IMG/VR virus record: IMGVR_UViG_3300012000_000086
Span: 1 to 30,542 of that record
Source of the DNA: a virus
DNA: 30,542 nt
Direction: 5' to 3' (one strand)
Of the stretch, positions 14,615-22,036 are shown in pieces (the stretch's first letter is position 1; each line of letters starts with the position of its first letter). A program made the translations under genes and the position numbers. The notes beneath the pieces were generated by a model that saw only the letters and a list, made by a program, of their open reading frames with translations, did not search any database and had not been told where the DNA came from.

Positions 14615-15151
14615 TTAGAACGGTGCTGCTGGTGCTGCGCTTGGTGCTGGAGCAGGTGCTGGTGCAGCAGCAACTGGTGCTGGTGCTGGAGCAGGTGCTG
14701 GAGCAGGTGCAGCAGCCTGTGGTGCTGATGCAGTTGGTGTTGCTGTTGCGCTTGGGTAATAGTTCTTAATTTCGTTCTTCTTCGAACCATTCCAAGTACG
14801 AGAACCAACTTGTCCACGGAACTTGCGACCCTTAAGAGTCTGCTCAATCTGTGCATTTGTTGGGCTTGTAGCAAACCACTCACGAGGAATACCGAGTGCT
14901 GCCATCTTCTTGAAGAAGATACCAAGTGCTGTTGCGTTGTCAGGAGTTACTACAAGGTTGTCCCACACAAGACGCTTATTGTGTGCTCCACCTTCTACCT
15001 GTGCCTTGACGGAAAACATAGTCTTTCCGCTCTGTGTGACCTTTGCTGTTGCCTCTAAGACAACAAGTTCATAGTCACCGTCTGGAAGCGGGTCGTAACT
15101 TCCTGCTTCGCCTGCTTCTTTGATTAAGTCGCCCCAGTTGAGTGTACTCAC
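14615..15151 (-). CDS. DUF669-type single-stranded DNA-binding protein
   Basis: A 178-residue protein. Residues ~20-125 match the phage DUF669 pattern: PLPDGDYELVVLEATAKVTQ, GKTMFSVKAQVEGGAHNKRL, VTPDNATALGIFFKKMAALG and LKGRKFRGQVGS. DUF669 proteins bind ssDNA with an OB-like fold and accompany recombinases in phage modules. From ~136 to the end is an almost pure Ala-Pro linker finishing APAAPF. It ends in Pro-Phe like canonical SSB tails, but there are no acidic residues before it. GTG 15151 overlaps the preceding stop (GTGA), so translation is coupled to the Sak4-like ATPase. A terminator follows. It probably coats ssDNA for the polymerase and annealing ATPase. Confidence 0.8.
   Translation of the reverse strand: MSTLNWGDLIKEAGEAGSYDPLPDGDYELVVLEATAKVTQSGKTMFSVKAQVEGGAHNKRLVWDNLVVTPDNATALGIFFKKMAALGIPREWFATSPTNAQIEQTLKGRKFRGQVGSRTWNGSKKNEIKNYYPSATATPTASAPQAAAPAPAPAPAPAPVAAAPAPAPAPSAAPAAPF
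14618..14746 (-). repeat. Ala-Pro-rich C-terminal repeat of the ssDNA-binding protein
   Basis: Residues ~136-178 are almost only Ala and Pro (APAPAPAPAPVAAAPAPAPA type). At the DNA level this is a GCTCCAGCACC-like repeat, which also creates spurious Gln/His-rich ORFs on the same strand. Confidence 0.9.
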
Positions 15152-15930
15152 TTGGCTGTACCTTCTTTCTGTGTTGTTGTGTTGTTTGTTGTTTGCTTAG
15201 GACCAAAAATGGTGTCAAGCATAACTTCGATTGATAGTTTGTCTTGTTCCACAATGGAACCAAGACGTCCCTGAACACGCTCTCCAGCCTCGTACTCTGC
15301 TGTACGTTCAACATACATACGTCGTACTTTGTATGGAGGTTGCAGTGGGTCAGGATTAGCAATTTGTTCTACGGTGATTGCACCGAGAATGTCGTAGAAA
15401 TATGGAGCCTGAATTGCAAGTTGTCCTTGCAAATAAGGGCGGTGACGTCCATCTTGACTTGTTCGTGACATTGCTGTCAGAACAACTGCCTCAAGTGGAT
15501 TAGTAGCGTGCATTGTGAGGTCACGAAGGTCACGAAGTAGACCACCCATGTGACGAAGAAGTTCGCCCCACTGCTGCATCTTCATTTGCTCTGTACCAGC
15601 AATGCTGTCCATACATTTAACTTGTAGTTCTGAGATTGAGTCAATAATCAAACTCTTGAACTGATGGCGTCCTAGTTGTAGCCATTGATATGTTTTGATA
15701 ACTGTGTCGTAGTCACGAACTGTGACAACACAGGTATCCCATGTTCCATCTGCTACAGGTGGTTCCTCTCGCAGTGGGTCCCAGTACTTGACGACAATAG
15801 GAAGGAATCGGTGTCCACCCTCGACGTCAAGCATTAGGCGTGGATATGGTGCGGTTACAGCAAAAGTTGATTTACCAACCTTTGATTCTCCGTAAACCAT
15901 AACTGTAAGAGAACGTTGGATTTCACTCAT
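15148..15930 (-). CDS. sak4: Sak4-like RecA-fold ssDNA-annealing ATPase
   Basis: A 260-residue protein. It has Walker A GESKVGKST (14-22), LDVEGG (35-40), and Walker B FKSLIIDSISEL (91-102). Further motifs are VVLTAMSRTSQDGRHRPYLQ (149-168) and a C-terminal Asn/Thr-rich tail. This is the AAA_24/Sak4 type of phage RecA-like core that promotes single-strand annealing with its cognate SSB. That fits the GTGA overlap with the ssDNA-binding gene downstream. The ATG at 15930 follows the stop of the nuclease gene by 3 bases. Together with the Cas4-like nuclease and SNF2 helicase it forms one coupled recombination operon. The gene name is assigned by family type, not by a specific orthologue. Confidence 0.82.
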   Translation of the reverse strand: MSEIQRSLTVMVYGESKVGKSTFAVTAPYPRLMLDVEGGHRFLPIVVKYWDPLREEPPVADGTWDTCVVTVRDYDTVIKTYQWLQLGRHQFKSLIIDSISELQVKCMDSIAGTEQMKMQQWGELLRHMGGLLRDLRDLTMHATNPLEAVVLTAMSRTSQDGRHRPYLQGQLAIQAPYFYDILGAITVEQIANPDPLQPPYKVRRMYVERTAEYEAGERVQGRLGSIVEQDKLSIEVMLDTIFGPKQTTNNTTTQKEGTAK

Positions 15931-15933
15931 ACG

Positions 15934-16863
15934 TCACTCGCTTCCTTTTGCTTCGTTTGTTCCGTAATATGCATAAGGGTCTGCTTCCTCATACATTTCG
16001 CTGATTGCTTGCTCTGCGGCGCTTCCGTCATCGAGCAGTGGGCATACAGCGAAAAATTGGCACTTCCATTTGCAGTCTCTACTTGGCTTTGGGTAGGCAA
16101 GGAATTGATGCTTTTCTCCAGCATCTAACCCTGTGCGAACACGCATCATATCTGCAACTACTCCGTGAATCCTGTCCCAGAAAGAACGAAGTGCAAATAC
16201 ATTATGTCTAATTTCAATTTGGTCGTAGAACGGTGGCTTTGCAGCAGCAGTGCGACGCACCTTCTTTAGCATTGTGAAGATACCGCCATCAGAGCGTTCG
16301 CTCTCATCGCGCTTTTGAGACTCTAACAACATATATGTAAGAACTTGCTCGTTCATATGCGCCATATTTGCAAACTCTGCTAAAGAGCCACCGACAGTTT
16401 TGAAGTCACGGAAAAGACGAACTCCATCTGCTTTACGGCGTACACGCATATCAAGTTTTCCTTGAAGTTCTACATCTCCACCAAACATTGGCATTGAGAT
16501 TTGTTCTTCAGTAGAAATCATTTCTAGTTCTGCGTCAATACCGTTTTCTTCAACCCATTGTTCGTATCCCTCAAGCATTATTCGCCCAAGTTCTGCTTCT
16601 GTCTCTAACTCGGATACATCTCTAAAGTCTGCAAGAAGAAGTTGTTTCTCTGTCTCAACAAGCGTTGCGTGTGCATCTAGAAGAGGAATGCCCTTTGCAT
16701 AGTGGTCATCTAGGGCTTGGTGAATACGGCTACCAAGAGCAAGCGCACCTGTAGCAGTCTTTGTTTTTGGTTGTAGACGGCGATAATAAGTCAGCCACCA
16801 ACGGCGACGACAATCTTTGAATGTCTGAATTTCAGAGTTGGATATTCTTACGATTTCACTCAT
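15934..16863 (-). CDS. Cas4/RecB-like PD-(D/E)XK nuclease with Fe-S site
   Basis: A 309-residue protein. The nuclease core has H48 in ALGSRIHQAL, QGKLDMRVRR (D138), LFRDFKTVGG (D153, K155) and a QxxxY motif, NEQVLTYML (Q173/Y177), matching the RecB/Cas4 (PF12705-like) fold. C18 in the N-terminal DCRRRWW segment and C264, C268 and C274 in CKWKCQFFAVC give the four cysteines that hold a 4Fe-4S cluster in AddB/Cas4-type enzymes. It would process DNA ends to ssDNA for the Sak4-like ATPase. Its ATG overlaps the SNF2 gene stop (ATGA) and its own stop precedes the ATPase start by 3 bases. There is no CRISPR array in the window, so it is a phage recombination nuclease and not a CRISPR adaptation protein. 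Confidence 0.85.
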   Translation of the reverse strand: MSEIVRISNSEIQTFKDCRRRWWLTYYRRLQPKTKTATGALALGSRIHQALDDHYAKGIPLLDAHATLVETEKQLLLADFRDVSELETEAELGRIMLEGYEQWVEENGIDAELEMISTEEQISMPMFGGDVELQGKLDMRVRRKADGVRLFRDFKTVGGSLAEFANMAHMNEQVLTYMLLESQKRDESERSDGGIFTMLKKVRRTAAAKPPFYDQIEIRHNVFALRSFWDRIHGVVADMMRVRTGLDAGEKHQFLAYPKPSRDCKWKCQFFAVCPLLDDGSAAEQAISEMYEEADPYAYYGTNEAKGSE

Positions 16864-18662
16864 AGTTTCCCCGCTTTGTCGTCTGAGAGCAACTTCAGTA
16901 GTTGTTCTTTATCACGAACAATTTCTTCAAAGTTATCTGATTTAGTTTCTAAAACTTGGATAACTCTTTCTTCAATTGTTCCTTCTGTAACATAATCTGT
17001 AATCACGATAGAGTCGTGAATTTCGCTACCAATGCGGTGAACTCGGTCCAAGACTTGTCGGTGGTCAACTAATGACCACGGCCTCTGAAGCATAACTAGG
17101 CGTCTTGCCTTAGTCAAGGTAATTCCTACACCACCTGCCTGAGCCGTAAAAAGAATCCATTTGATAGTTCCTGCTTGAAAATCATCAATTGCTTTCTGAC
17201 GCTCATCTTCATCTTGGTCGCCAGTGATTAGCCCGTGAGGTATTTTCTTCTTGGTCATCTCTGCGCTGAGCAGATTGATAAGTTGTTTGGAGACAGCCGA
17301 GACAGCAACAGAGTCATCACCAAAGTCACCATTCTCAATATCCTCCATCAAAGCATCAACTTTGCAAGAAGGTCCAGATAGAATAGTTCGCATCTCACCT
17401 GTAAGTTCATCAACTTCTAAAGTTGCATAGGCATTTGCAAATTGGATAAGACGGATAGTCTGAGTCAAGACGCTAGATGCGGTAAGTATGTCTCCACCTT
17501 CTAGTTCTGTAATCATCAAATCACGCATCTGGTCGTAAGCCTTCTTCTGCTTTGTTGACATCTCAACATCACGACGCTCATTCATTACTGGAGGTAGCCA
17601 AGGAAGTACAACCTTCTTGAGCATACGGCGCATTGATGGGTTTACAGTTTTGTAGAACTCGTCCTGCATCTGAGGTTTGATACCAAGAACCATCATTCCA
17701 CCAAAAGCGTTGAGCATTGTGTCAACCATTCGCTCAATCCACTTAGTTTTTGCTGGCCAATCTTTAGGAGAAATCCAATGCAGGATTGACCACAGGTCAA
17801 GAACATTGTTTGCAATAGGTGTTCCAGTAAGAGCAAAACGAATATCAGCATCACCAGTAGCAGACATAAGAGCACGGCTCTGCTTACTCTTAGGGTCTTT
17901 AGAGCGGTGAATTTCATCAGCAATTACAGCCTTGAAATCAATATGGTTGAGTTCACGAAGATGTACTTCGCAACGGTTCTCTGTAATTTTTTCATCTTGT
18001 CCACCGCAAGCACGGCATCGTGTCAGTGCGACAGAGCCATATGGCGACAAACGCGAGTGAGAGCGTAGTGATTCCCAGTTGATAATAAATACTTGTGCTG
18101 GCTCTTCAAACTGAGCCTTGCGTTGTGCAGCAGAACCTTTGATTACCTGTGTCTGTACGGCTCCTGGCCACCACTTCTGGAACTCTCTTGCCCAGTTTTT
18201 CTTGAGGGTATTAGGGCAAACAATCAATACAGGGAATACATCTTCGCCCTTATCGTGAAGAGCCTTGATGGCACGGATTGCCTGAGCAGTTTTACCAAGT
18301 CCTGGCTCATCAGCAAGCAAAGCACGGCGTGCTGTTGCTAGGAAAGCAACTCCAGCCCTCTGATGCGGGAACAAATCCTCATCGCCATCTAGGGTCTCCA
18401 ACTCTCGTAGAGCAAGAGATGGATTGATTTTTGTTTCTACATGGTTGGCTGCCCAAGCAGTCAATTCTGGTCCAATTTGTAGTTCGTCTTTGAATGTTGA
18501 GCGCAATGCAAGACAGGTTGTCCAACTCAATGGCACACGCCAAATAGCCTCAGAAACGCTCCAGGAAGCCCCTGGGAGGCTCTTACAGAGTTCTTTGTAG
18601 CGCCACTCAGCAGTTATGACTATATGCTGTTTAGCCTCGTCCAAATCAACAAATACGGACAC
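16860..18662 (-). CDS. SNF2-family DNA helicase/translocase with HARP-like N-terminus
   Basis: A 600-residue protein. Walker A is DEPGLGKT (118-125), motif II is DEIH (249-252, in place of the usual DEAH), motif III is LTGTP (278-282), motif V is TAQAGGVGITLTKA (506-519) and motif VI is DRVHRIGS (539-546). A C-x2-C ... C-x2-H element (C216, C219, C231, H234) is inserted between motifs Ia and II and would bind zinc. The first ~75 residues include SLPGASWSVSEAIWRVPLSW, reminiscent of the HARP domain of SMARCAL1-type annealing helicases. The start is GTG 18662, with AAGGAG as ribosome binding site. It is likely to remodel or anneal DNA forks; it overlaps the nuclease gene by 4 bases. Confidence 0.9.
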   Translation of the reverse strand: MSVFVDLDEAKQHIVITAEWRYKELCKSLPGASWSVSEAIWRVPLSWTTCLALRSTFKDELQIGPELTAWAANHVETKINPSLALRELETLDGDEDLFPHQRAGVAFLATARRALLADEPGLGKTAQAIRAIKALHDKGEDVFPVLIVCPNTLKKNWAREFQKWWPGAVQTQVIKGSAAQRKAQFEEPAQVFIINWESLRSHSRLSPYGSVALTRCRACGGQDEKITENRCEVHLRELNHIDFKAVIADEIHRSKDPKSKQSRALMSATGDADIRFALTGTPIANNVLDLWSILHWISPKDWPAKTKWIERMVDTMLNAFGGMMVLGIKPQMQDEFYKTVNPSMRRMLKKVVLPWLPPVMNERRDVEMSTKQKKAYDQMRDLMITELEGGDILTASSVLTQTIRLIQFANAYATLEVDELTGEMRTILSGPSCKVDALMEDIENGDFGDDSVAVSAVSKQLINLLSAEMTKKKIPHGLITGDQDEDERQKAIDDFQAGTIKWILFTAQAGGVGITLTKARRLVMLQRPWSLVDHRQVLDRVHRIGSEIHDSIVITDYVTEGTIEERVIQVLETKSDNFEEIVRDKEQLLKLLSDDKAGKL

Positions 18663-18684
18663 CTAATCTCCTTCGTCATTATAT

Positions 18685-18733
18685 ACTTACTATCGTAAAA
18701 ATAATAGTTTTTTATTTTTTGGTGATAGTAAGT
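18685..18733. promoter_or_regulatory. 10-bp inverted repeat flanking an A/T-rich spacer
   Basis: ACTTACTATC (18685-18694) and GATAGTAAGT (18724-18733) are perfect inverted repeats separated by 29 A/T-rich bases. They fill most of the 71-base gap between the RuvC-like gene and the SNF2 gene. On the minus strand a TATAAT lies directly beside the inner arm (18678-18683). There is no proper T-run right after the stem, so an operator or a bubble-like structure fits better than a terminator. A -35 box is not evident, and the TATAAT would start transcription within the ribosome binding site, so the promoter part is tentative. Confidence 0.45.
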
Positions 18734-19207
18734 TTAGTCTAGCAGAACTTTTGGCTTCCAACCACCTTTTGTTAGTTTTAATAGAGCGTGTCGGATGGCG
18801 TCGTTTGCGTGACCCTCTCCGCCCTTATGCCAAGTCCCGATTTTCTTCAGAGCCTCGTTGGGAAACAAATTTTTTGCGTCTACTGGGGCTTGAAAAAATA
18901 TATTGTCAGGGGTATATTCAAAAGTCCTACATAGGTGCTTTAGAACCCCAATCTGCTCAAGGCTATATGGCGCTTGAGAGTTCTTCACAGTCTGAGCAGT
19001 AATAACAAATCGCTCACAGACAACTGCAAAGTATGGCTTCTTTTCCCACTCTTTTAAGTAGTTAGAAATATATGTAGCAAATTCATCTGCCTGAGCCTCA
19101 ACAGAAAACTCAACAACAGGCAGGTCAGTATCGTTTCCAGACCAATAAAGCAAAGCAATTCCAGTTGCCTTACCTGGGTCAACAGAGAGAATGTATCTTT
19201 CAGTCAT
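18734..19207 (-). CDS. RuvC-like Holliday junction resolvase
   Basis: A 157-residue protein with the RNase H-fold resolvase pattern. D10 is in the first strand (ILSVDPGKATGIALL), E65 is in the third region (AVVCERFVI), and the C-terminal motif GHANDAIRHAL supplies D136 with flanking H133 and H140. The middle segment APVDAKNLFPNEALKKIGTW is typical of phage RuvC-like resolvases. It would cut branched replication intermediates before packaging. The ATG shares a base with the polymerase stop (TGATG), so the two are co-translated. A 10-bp inverted repeat follows the stop codon. Length is close to that of RuvC (about 170). Confidence 0.85.
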   Translation of the reverse strand: MTERYILSVDPGKATGIALLYWSGNDTDLPVVEFSVEAQADEFATYISNYLKEWEKKPYFAVVCERFVITAQTVKNSQAPYSLEQIGVLKHLCRTFEYTPDNIFFQAPVDAKNLFPNEALKKIGTWHKGGEGHANDAIRHALLKLTKGGWKPKVLLD

Positions 19208-21027
19208 CAGTACTTATCCCCCCAAGTCTCTAGTGGACCATCAACATCTGCTGTCAACGGAACATCCCAGCCTTCAGTAGTTGTCATACATTGACGAACT
19301 ATCTGCTTTATCTCTTCTGCTTGGTCACGAGGTGCTTCCAAAACAATTTCATCGTGTACAGGAACAATGAGGTGTTCGGTCAAATCCGCTTGGTCAAGTT
19401 TTACAAGGTTACTCTTAAAGACCTCGGCAGCGCCACCTTGAATTAGATAGTTGATGAGCGTGTAGACACGATTTTCATCGCAAGGAATTTTTCTTCCAGT
19501 CCAAGTGTAAATGTAGCCCTGACCCTCATCGCGTTCACGACGAGCACCAATATTTTCAATTTCTTTTTGGAACTTAATCATTCCTGGATAGCGTGTATCA
19601 AATGCATCTGAGACAGCCTTCATCTGAGACTCTTCTACACCTGCTGTAAGCGCTTGCTTAGCAACACCTGCACCATAGAGTCGTCCGTAGACCATTCCCT
19701 TGATAAGAGTTCTGCGCTTATCAGATTTTTGCATATCAGGCTCTTGATAAACCTCACGACCAATTTCGGTAAATGGGTCAGAGCCAGTCGCATCAGCACG
19801 ATTGAATAGTGTGATGAGGTTCGGGTCTTTTGATAGAGAAGCAAACATACGAAACTCAACTTGGTCTAGGTCCGAAGTAATAATTACATTTTCTTTATCT
19901 CTAGGAATAAATGCACGGCGTACAGTGTCATCTCCCTTTGGAAGAGTCTGTAGCGCTGGGTCAGTGATGGACATACGAGATGTGCGAGCACCAAGAGTCT
20001 TTACAGATGGGTGAAGAATTCCGTGAACATTTTTATCTAAGAAGTTTAGGAAGTATGTGTTGGCTAACTTATCTGCCTTACGCTGCTTCAACACAGTTTC
20101 AGCAAGATTCTTTACTTCATCTGAGCCGTGAATCGTAAGAAGTTTTAGTTGGTCTTTGCTTGCAGACTTTTGTCCAGAAGGCGTTGTCTCAGTGATTTCT
20201 GCACCAAGTTTTTCAAAGAGGCGCACAAGTTGAATATTGCTGGTAATACTTGTACCTGAGTAGGTCTTAGCAGCCCATTCTTTTACTTGCTCTGTATAGG
20301 CAAGTAGTTCTTCATATTTTCTCTTTGAGTAATCAAGGTCAACGCGAGCGCCATTAATTTCCATACGAGTAACAATTTTTCTAGCAGCCATCTCTAGTTC
20401 ATAGGCTTTGTGATATGGCTGTCCTGGTCCGCACTTCTCATAAAACTTTTCCCACAAACGCATTGTGAGGATTGTGTCTAGCGCACCATAAGACCAGTAC
20501 GGCTCAAAGTTTGTAGGAACAGTTCCCCAAGTCCAACCATTTTTTATTAAGTCGGTATCTAATTTGTCTTGTAGATATGCTGCTTGACCATCAATCAAAC
20601 GAGCAGATAGAGGTTTTAGACCGCCAGGACCTAGAGGGTCAATTAGGTGAGCCATAATCATTGTGTCGTGTGCACGTTGCCAAGGAATATCCCAGCGGGA
20701 TTTCACAGCAAACCATCGTGCTTCAAATGCAATGTTGTGACAAACAAGTGGACCATCAAACTTATCCATTGCTTCGTAAAAAACGCCAGACCATTCTTCC
20801 CAAGGAATAGACCAACCGTGCATACCATCACCAACTTGAACAAGACGAAGGTCGCCGTGCCAAGGAGATAGTGCGTGGTCACGAGGCATACCAGGACGCT
20901 CGCCAGTTTCCGTATCAACTGCTATTGCATTATGAGGACGTCTTTCACCTAACCAAGAAATAAATTGGTTGGCTTTTTCAACTGAATCAACAAGAGTTAC
21001 TTGTATTCCGTTCAGTCCTTCTGTCAT
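19207..21027 (-). CDS. polA: Family A DNA polymerase with 3'-5' exonuclease domain
   Basis: A 606-residue protein with no 5'-3' exonuclease domain. The proofreading domain has ExoI AVDTETG (D38, E40), ExoII HNIAFEARW (E102 where Asp is usual) and ExoIII SYGALDT (Y180, D184). The polymerase domain has motif A SDLDQVEFRM (D386), motif B RRTLIKGMVYGRLYG (K443, with Y447 at the position equivalent to E. coli F762) and motif C VPVHDE (H558, D559). It would replicate the phage genome with the helicase and SSB of this operon. The TGATG overlap couples it to the RuvC-like resolvase. The ATG at 21027 lies 25 bases beyond the stop of the preceding gene and has only a weak purine-rich ribosome binding site. 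Confidence 0.95.
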   Translation of the reverse strand: MTEGLNGIQVTLVDSVEKANQFISWLGERRPHNAIAVDTETGERPGMPRDHALSPWHGDLRLVQVGDGMHGWSIPWEEWSGVFYEAMDKFDGPLVCHNIAFEARWFAVKSRWDIPWQRAHDTMIMAHLIDPLGPGGLKPLSARLIDGQAAYLQDKLDTDLIKNGWTWGTVPTNFEPYWSYGALDTILTMRLWEKFYEKCGPGQPYHKAYELEMAARKIVTRMEINGARVDLDYSKRKYEELLAYTEQVKEWAAKTYSGTSITSNIQLVRLFEKLGAEITETTPSGQKSASKDQLKLLTIHGSDEVKNLAETVLKQRKADKLANTYFLNFLDKNVHGILHPSVKTLGARTSRMSITDPALQTLPKGDDTVRRAFIPRDKENVIITSDLDQVEFRMFASLSKDPNLITLFNRADATGSDPFTEIGREVYQEPDMQKSDKRRTLIKGMVYGRLYGAGVAKQALTAGVEESQMKAVSDAFDTRYPGMIKFQKEIENIGARRERDEGQGYIYTWTGRKIPCDENRVYTLINYLIQGGAAEVFKSNLVKLDQADLTEHLIVPVHDEIVLEAPRDQAEEIKQIVRQCMTTTEGWDVPLTADVDGPLETWGDKY

Positions 21028-21051
21028 TAGTCGTTTTCTCTTCTCTTGTCG

Positions 21052-21522
21052 TTACGGAATCATTTCAACTCTATAAATAGAGTCTATCCTTTCATCGTTG
21101 TCAGCGGCACGTTCTAGCAAACGCTGAGCAACATTAGTTAGGTATCTTGCTCCATTAGGGTCATATTTGTAAAGAGCATCTAGTACAGGTCTTGGGTCTT
21201 CACTTACCTGAGCCCAGTTACGGTATTTTTCTGGAAAGATAACAGGTAGTGTTCTCACAGGGTTACATTCTTCACAAGGAAGAGCATCTTTAGCAAGTTC
21301 AGAAGGGTCTTCCTCAGTGAGGTTATAGCGCTTCACAAGAGGACAAGCAGCACCGTGATAGACAAGAGAAACACCAATTCTTGAAAGAATATAGGAGCCA
21401 TTCTCTGTGCGATATAGGGCAAACTCAATCCAACGAATAGAGCCTCTACGCCAAGATGAAGATTCTGCTAGTAAGCGTCCGTTAAATTGCAGAGTACGAG
21501 AGCCGTCTTTTACTTCAAACAT
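21052..21522 (-). CDS. Hypothetical protein with Cys motif
   Basis: A 156-residue protein. The N-terminal half is beta-rich (SRTLQFNGRLLAESSSWRRG, IRWIEFALYRTENGSYILSR) and includes IGVSLVYHGAACPLVKRY. CEEC lies at about residues 82-85; with the earlier cysteine and histidine these could form a zinc site. The C-terminal half is helical and charged. From memory similar short proteins occur before the polymerase in actinophages, without an assigned function. Its start ATG 21522 overlaps the previous gene by 8 bases and has a GGGAGAGG ribosome binding site, so it is translated as part of the replication operon. It might be a replication accessory factor, an inference from position only. Confidence 0.7.
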   Translation of the reverse strand: MFEVKDGSRTLQFNGRLLAESSSWRRGSIRWIEFALYRTENGSYILSRIGVSLVYHGAACPLVKRYNLTEEDPSELAKDALPCEECNPVRTLPVIFPEKYRNWAQVSEDPRPVLDALYKYDPNGARYLTNVAQRLLERAADNDERIDSIYRVEMIP

Positions 21523-21727
21523 CCTCTCCCTCTCTGTAAATTTTCTTAGGGTCGTTTGCTATACGCATTCCCTCTAACTCGTTAGAGACAACCTCAAGAG
21601 TTTTTTGTAGTTCTGTGTACTCAGCACGAATCATTGCAATATCTGTTTCATAGTTAGATACTAAAGTACCAATACGTTGTTTTAGTGCAGCAATGATTAG
21701 GTCTTTTTTGTCATTTTCTTGTGTCAT
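21515..21727 (-). CDS. Small coiled-coil protein
   Basis: A 70-residue protein, almost wholly helical, with heptad-like spacing (IAALKQRIGTLVSNYETDIA, IRAEYTELQKTLEVVSNELE). The C-terminus NDPKKIYREGEDV overlaps the next gene by 8 bases. The ATG at 21727 has AAGG upstream. It is the second of three small coiled-coil genes between the Ig-like tail protein and the replication genes. No family is recognised; such proteins may be structural adaptors. Confidence 0.65.
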   Translation of the reverse strand: MTQENDKKDLIIAALKQRIGTLVSNYETDIAMIRAEYTELQKTLEVVSNELEGMRIANDPKKIYREGEDV

Positions 21728-21740
21728 TGAGGTCTATACC

Positions 21741-21968
21741 TTATGCCACAGGAGTAATAAGAGTCTTCAATTCAGCAATCTTTGCCTTTGCTTCGGTAAT
21801 CTCATCTTGCATTCCAGCAATTGCCTCAGCCTTGTCAGGAGCAGAACCTGCTTCTGCTGCCATAATTGAAATCTCTACATTGAACATATTGTATTCAATG
21901 TTGCGAATATGATTGATAATGATATTGTTTTTATCTTTAACATCAAGGTATTCGTATGTCTCTGCCAT
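21741..21968 (-). CDS. Small coiled-coil protein
   Basis: A 75-residue protein with a strong AAGGAG ribosome binding site before the ATG at 21968. The C-terminal 40 residues form a clear amphipathic coiled coil (AIAGMQDEITEAKAKIAELK), preceded by DKNNIIINHIRNIEYNMFN. A hairpin lies between it and the upstream gene. It is unrelated in sequence to its two neighbours except for helix propensity. No function is assigned. Confidence 0.65.
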   Translation of the reverse strand: MAETYEYLDVKDKNNIIINHIRNIEYNMFNVEISIMAAEAGSAPDKAEAIAGMQDEITEAKAKIAELKTLITPVA

Positions 21969-21990
21969 TTTGTCTCCTTAGTAGGGGTAT

Positions 21991-22036
21991 CTATGATAGC
22001 ACTTTGCTATTCATAGGTTTAGGGTTTGTACCCTAA
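21991..22036 (-). other. Two adjacent RNA hairpins in the gap before the 75-aa gene
   Basis: In minus-strand orientation TTTAGGGT / ACCCTAAA (8-bp stem, 4-base loop) overlaps the stop of the upstream gene. It is followed at once by CTATGAATAGC / GCTATCATAG (10 bp with one bulged A, 5-base loop). No U-run follows, so this is not a standard terminator. It could be an mRNA processing or stability element, or a weak operator. Confidence 0.4.

Noticed and set aside
14618-14746. Possible CRISPR or tandem DNA repeat array
   Set aside because: The repeat is a coding Ala-Pro tract with no regular spacer and unit length.
14485-14925. Gln/His/Leu-rich 146-residue ORF on the minus strand
   Set aside because: It is a frame-shifted reading of the Ala-Pro repeat of the ssDNA-binding gene and crosses the terminator hairpin.
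15934-16863. Cas4 of a phage-encoded CRISPR system
   Set aside because: The fold is Cas4/RecB-like, but no repeats, Cas1 or Cas2 are present and the neighbours are recombination genes.
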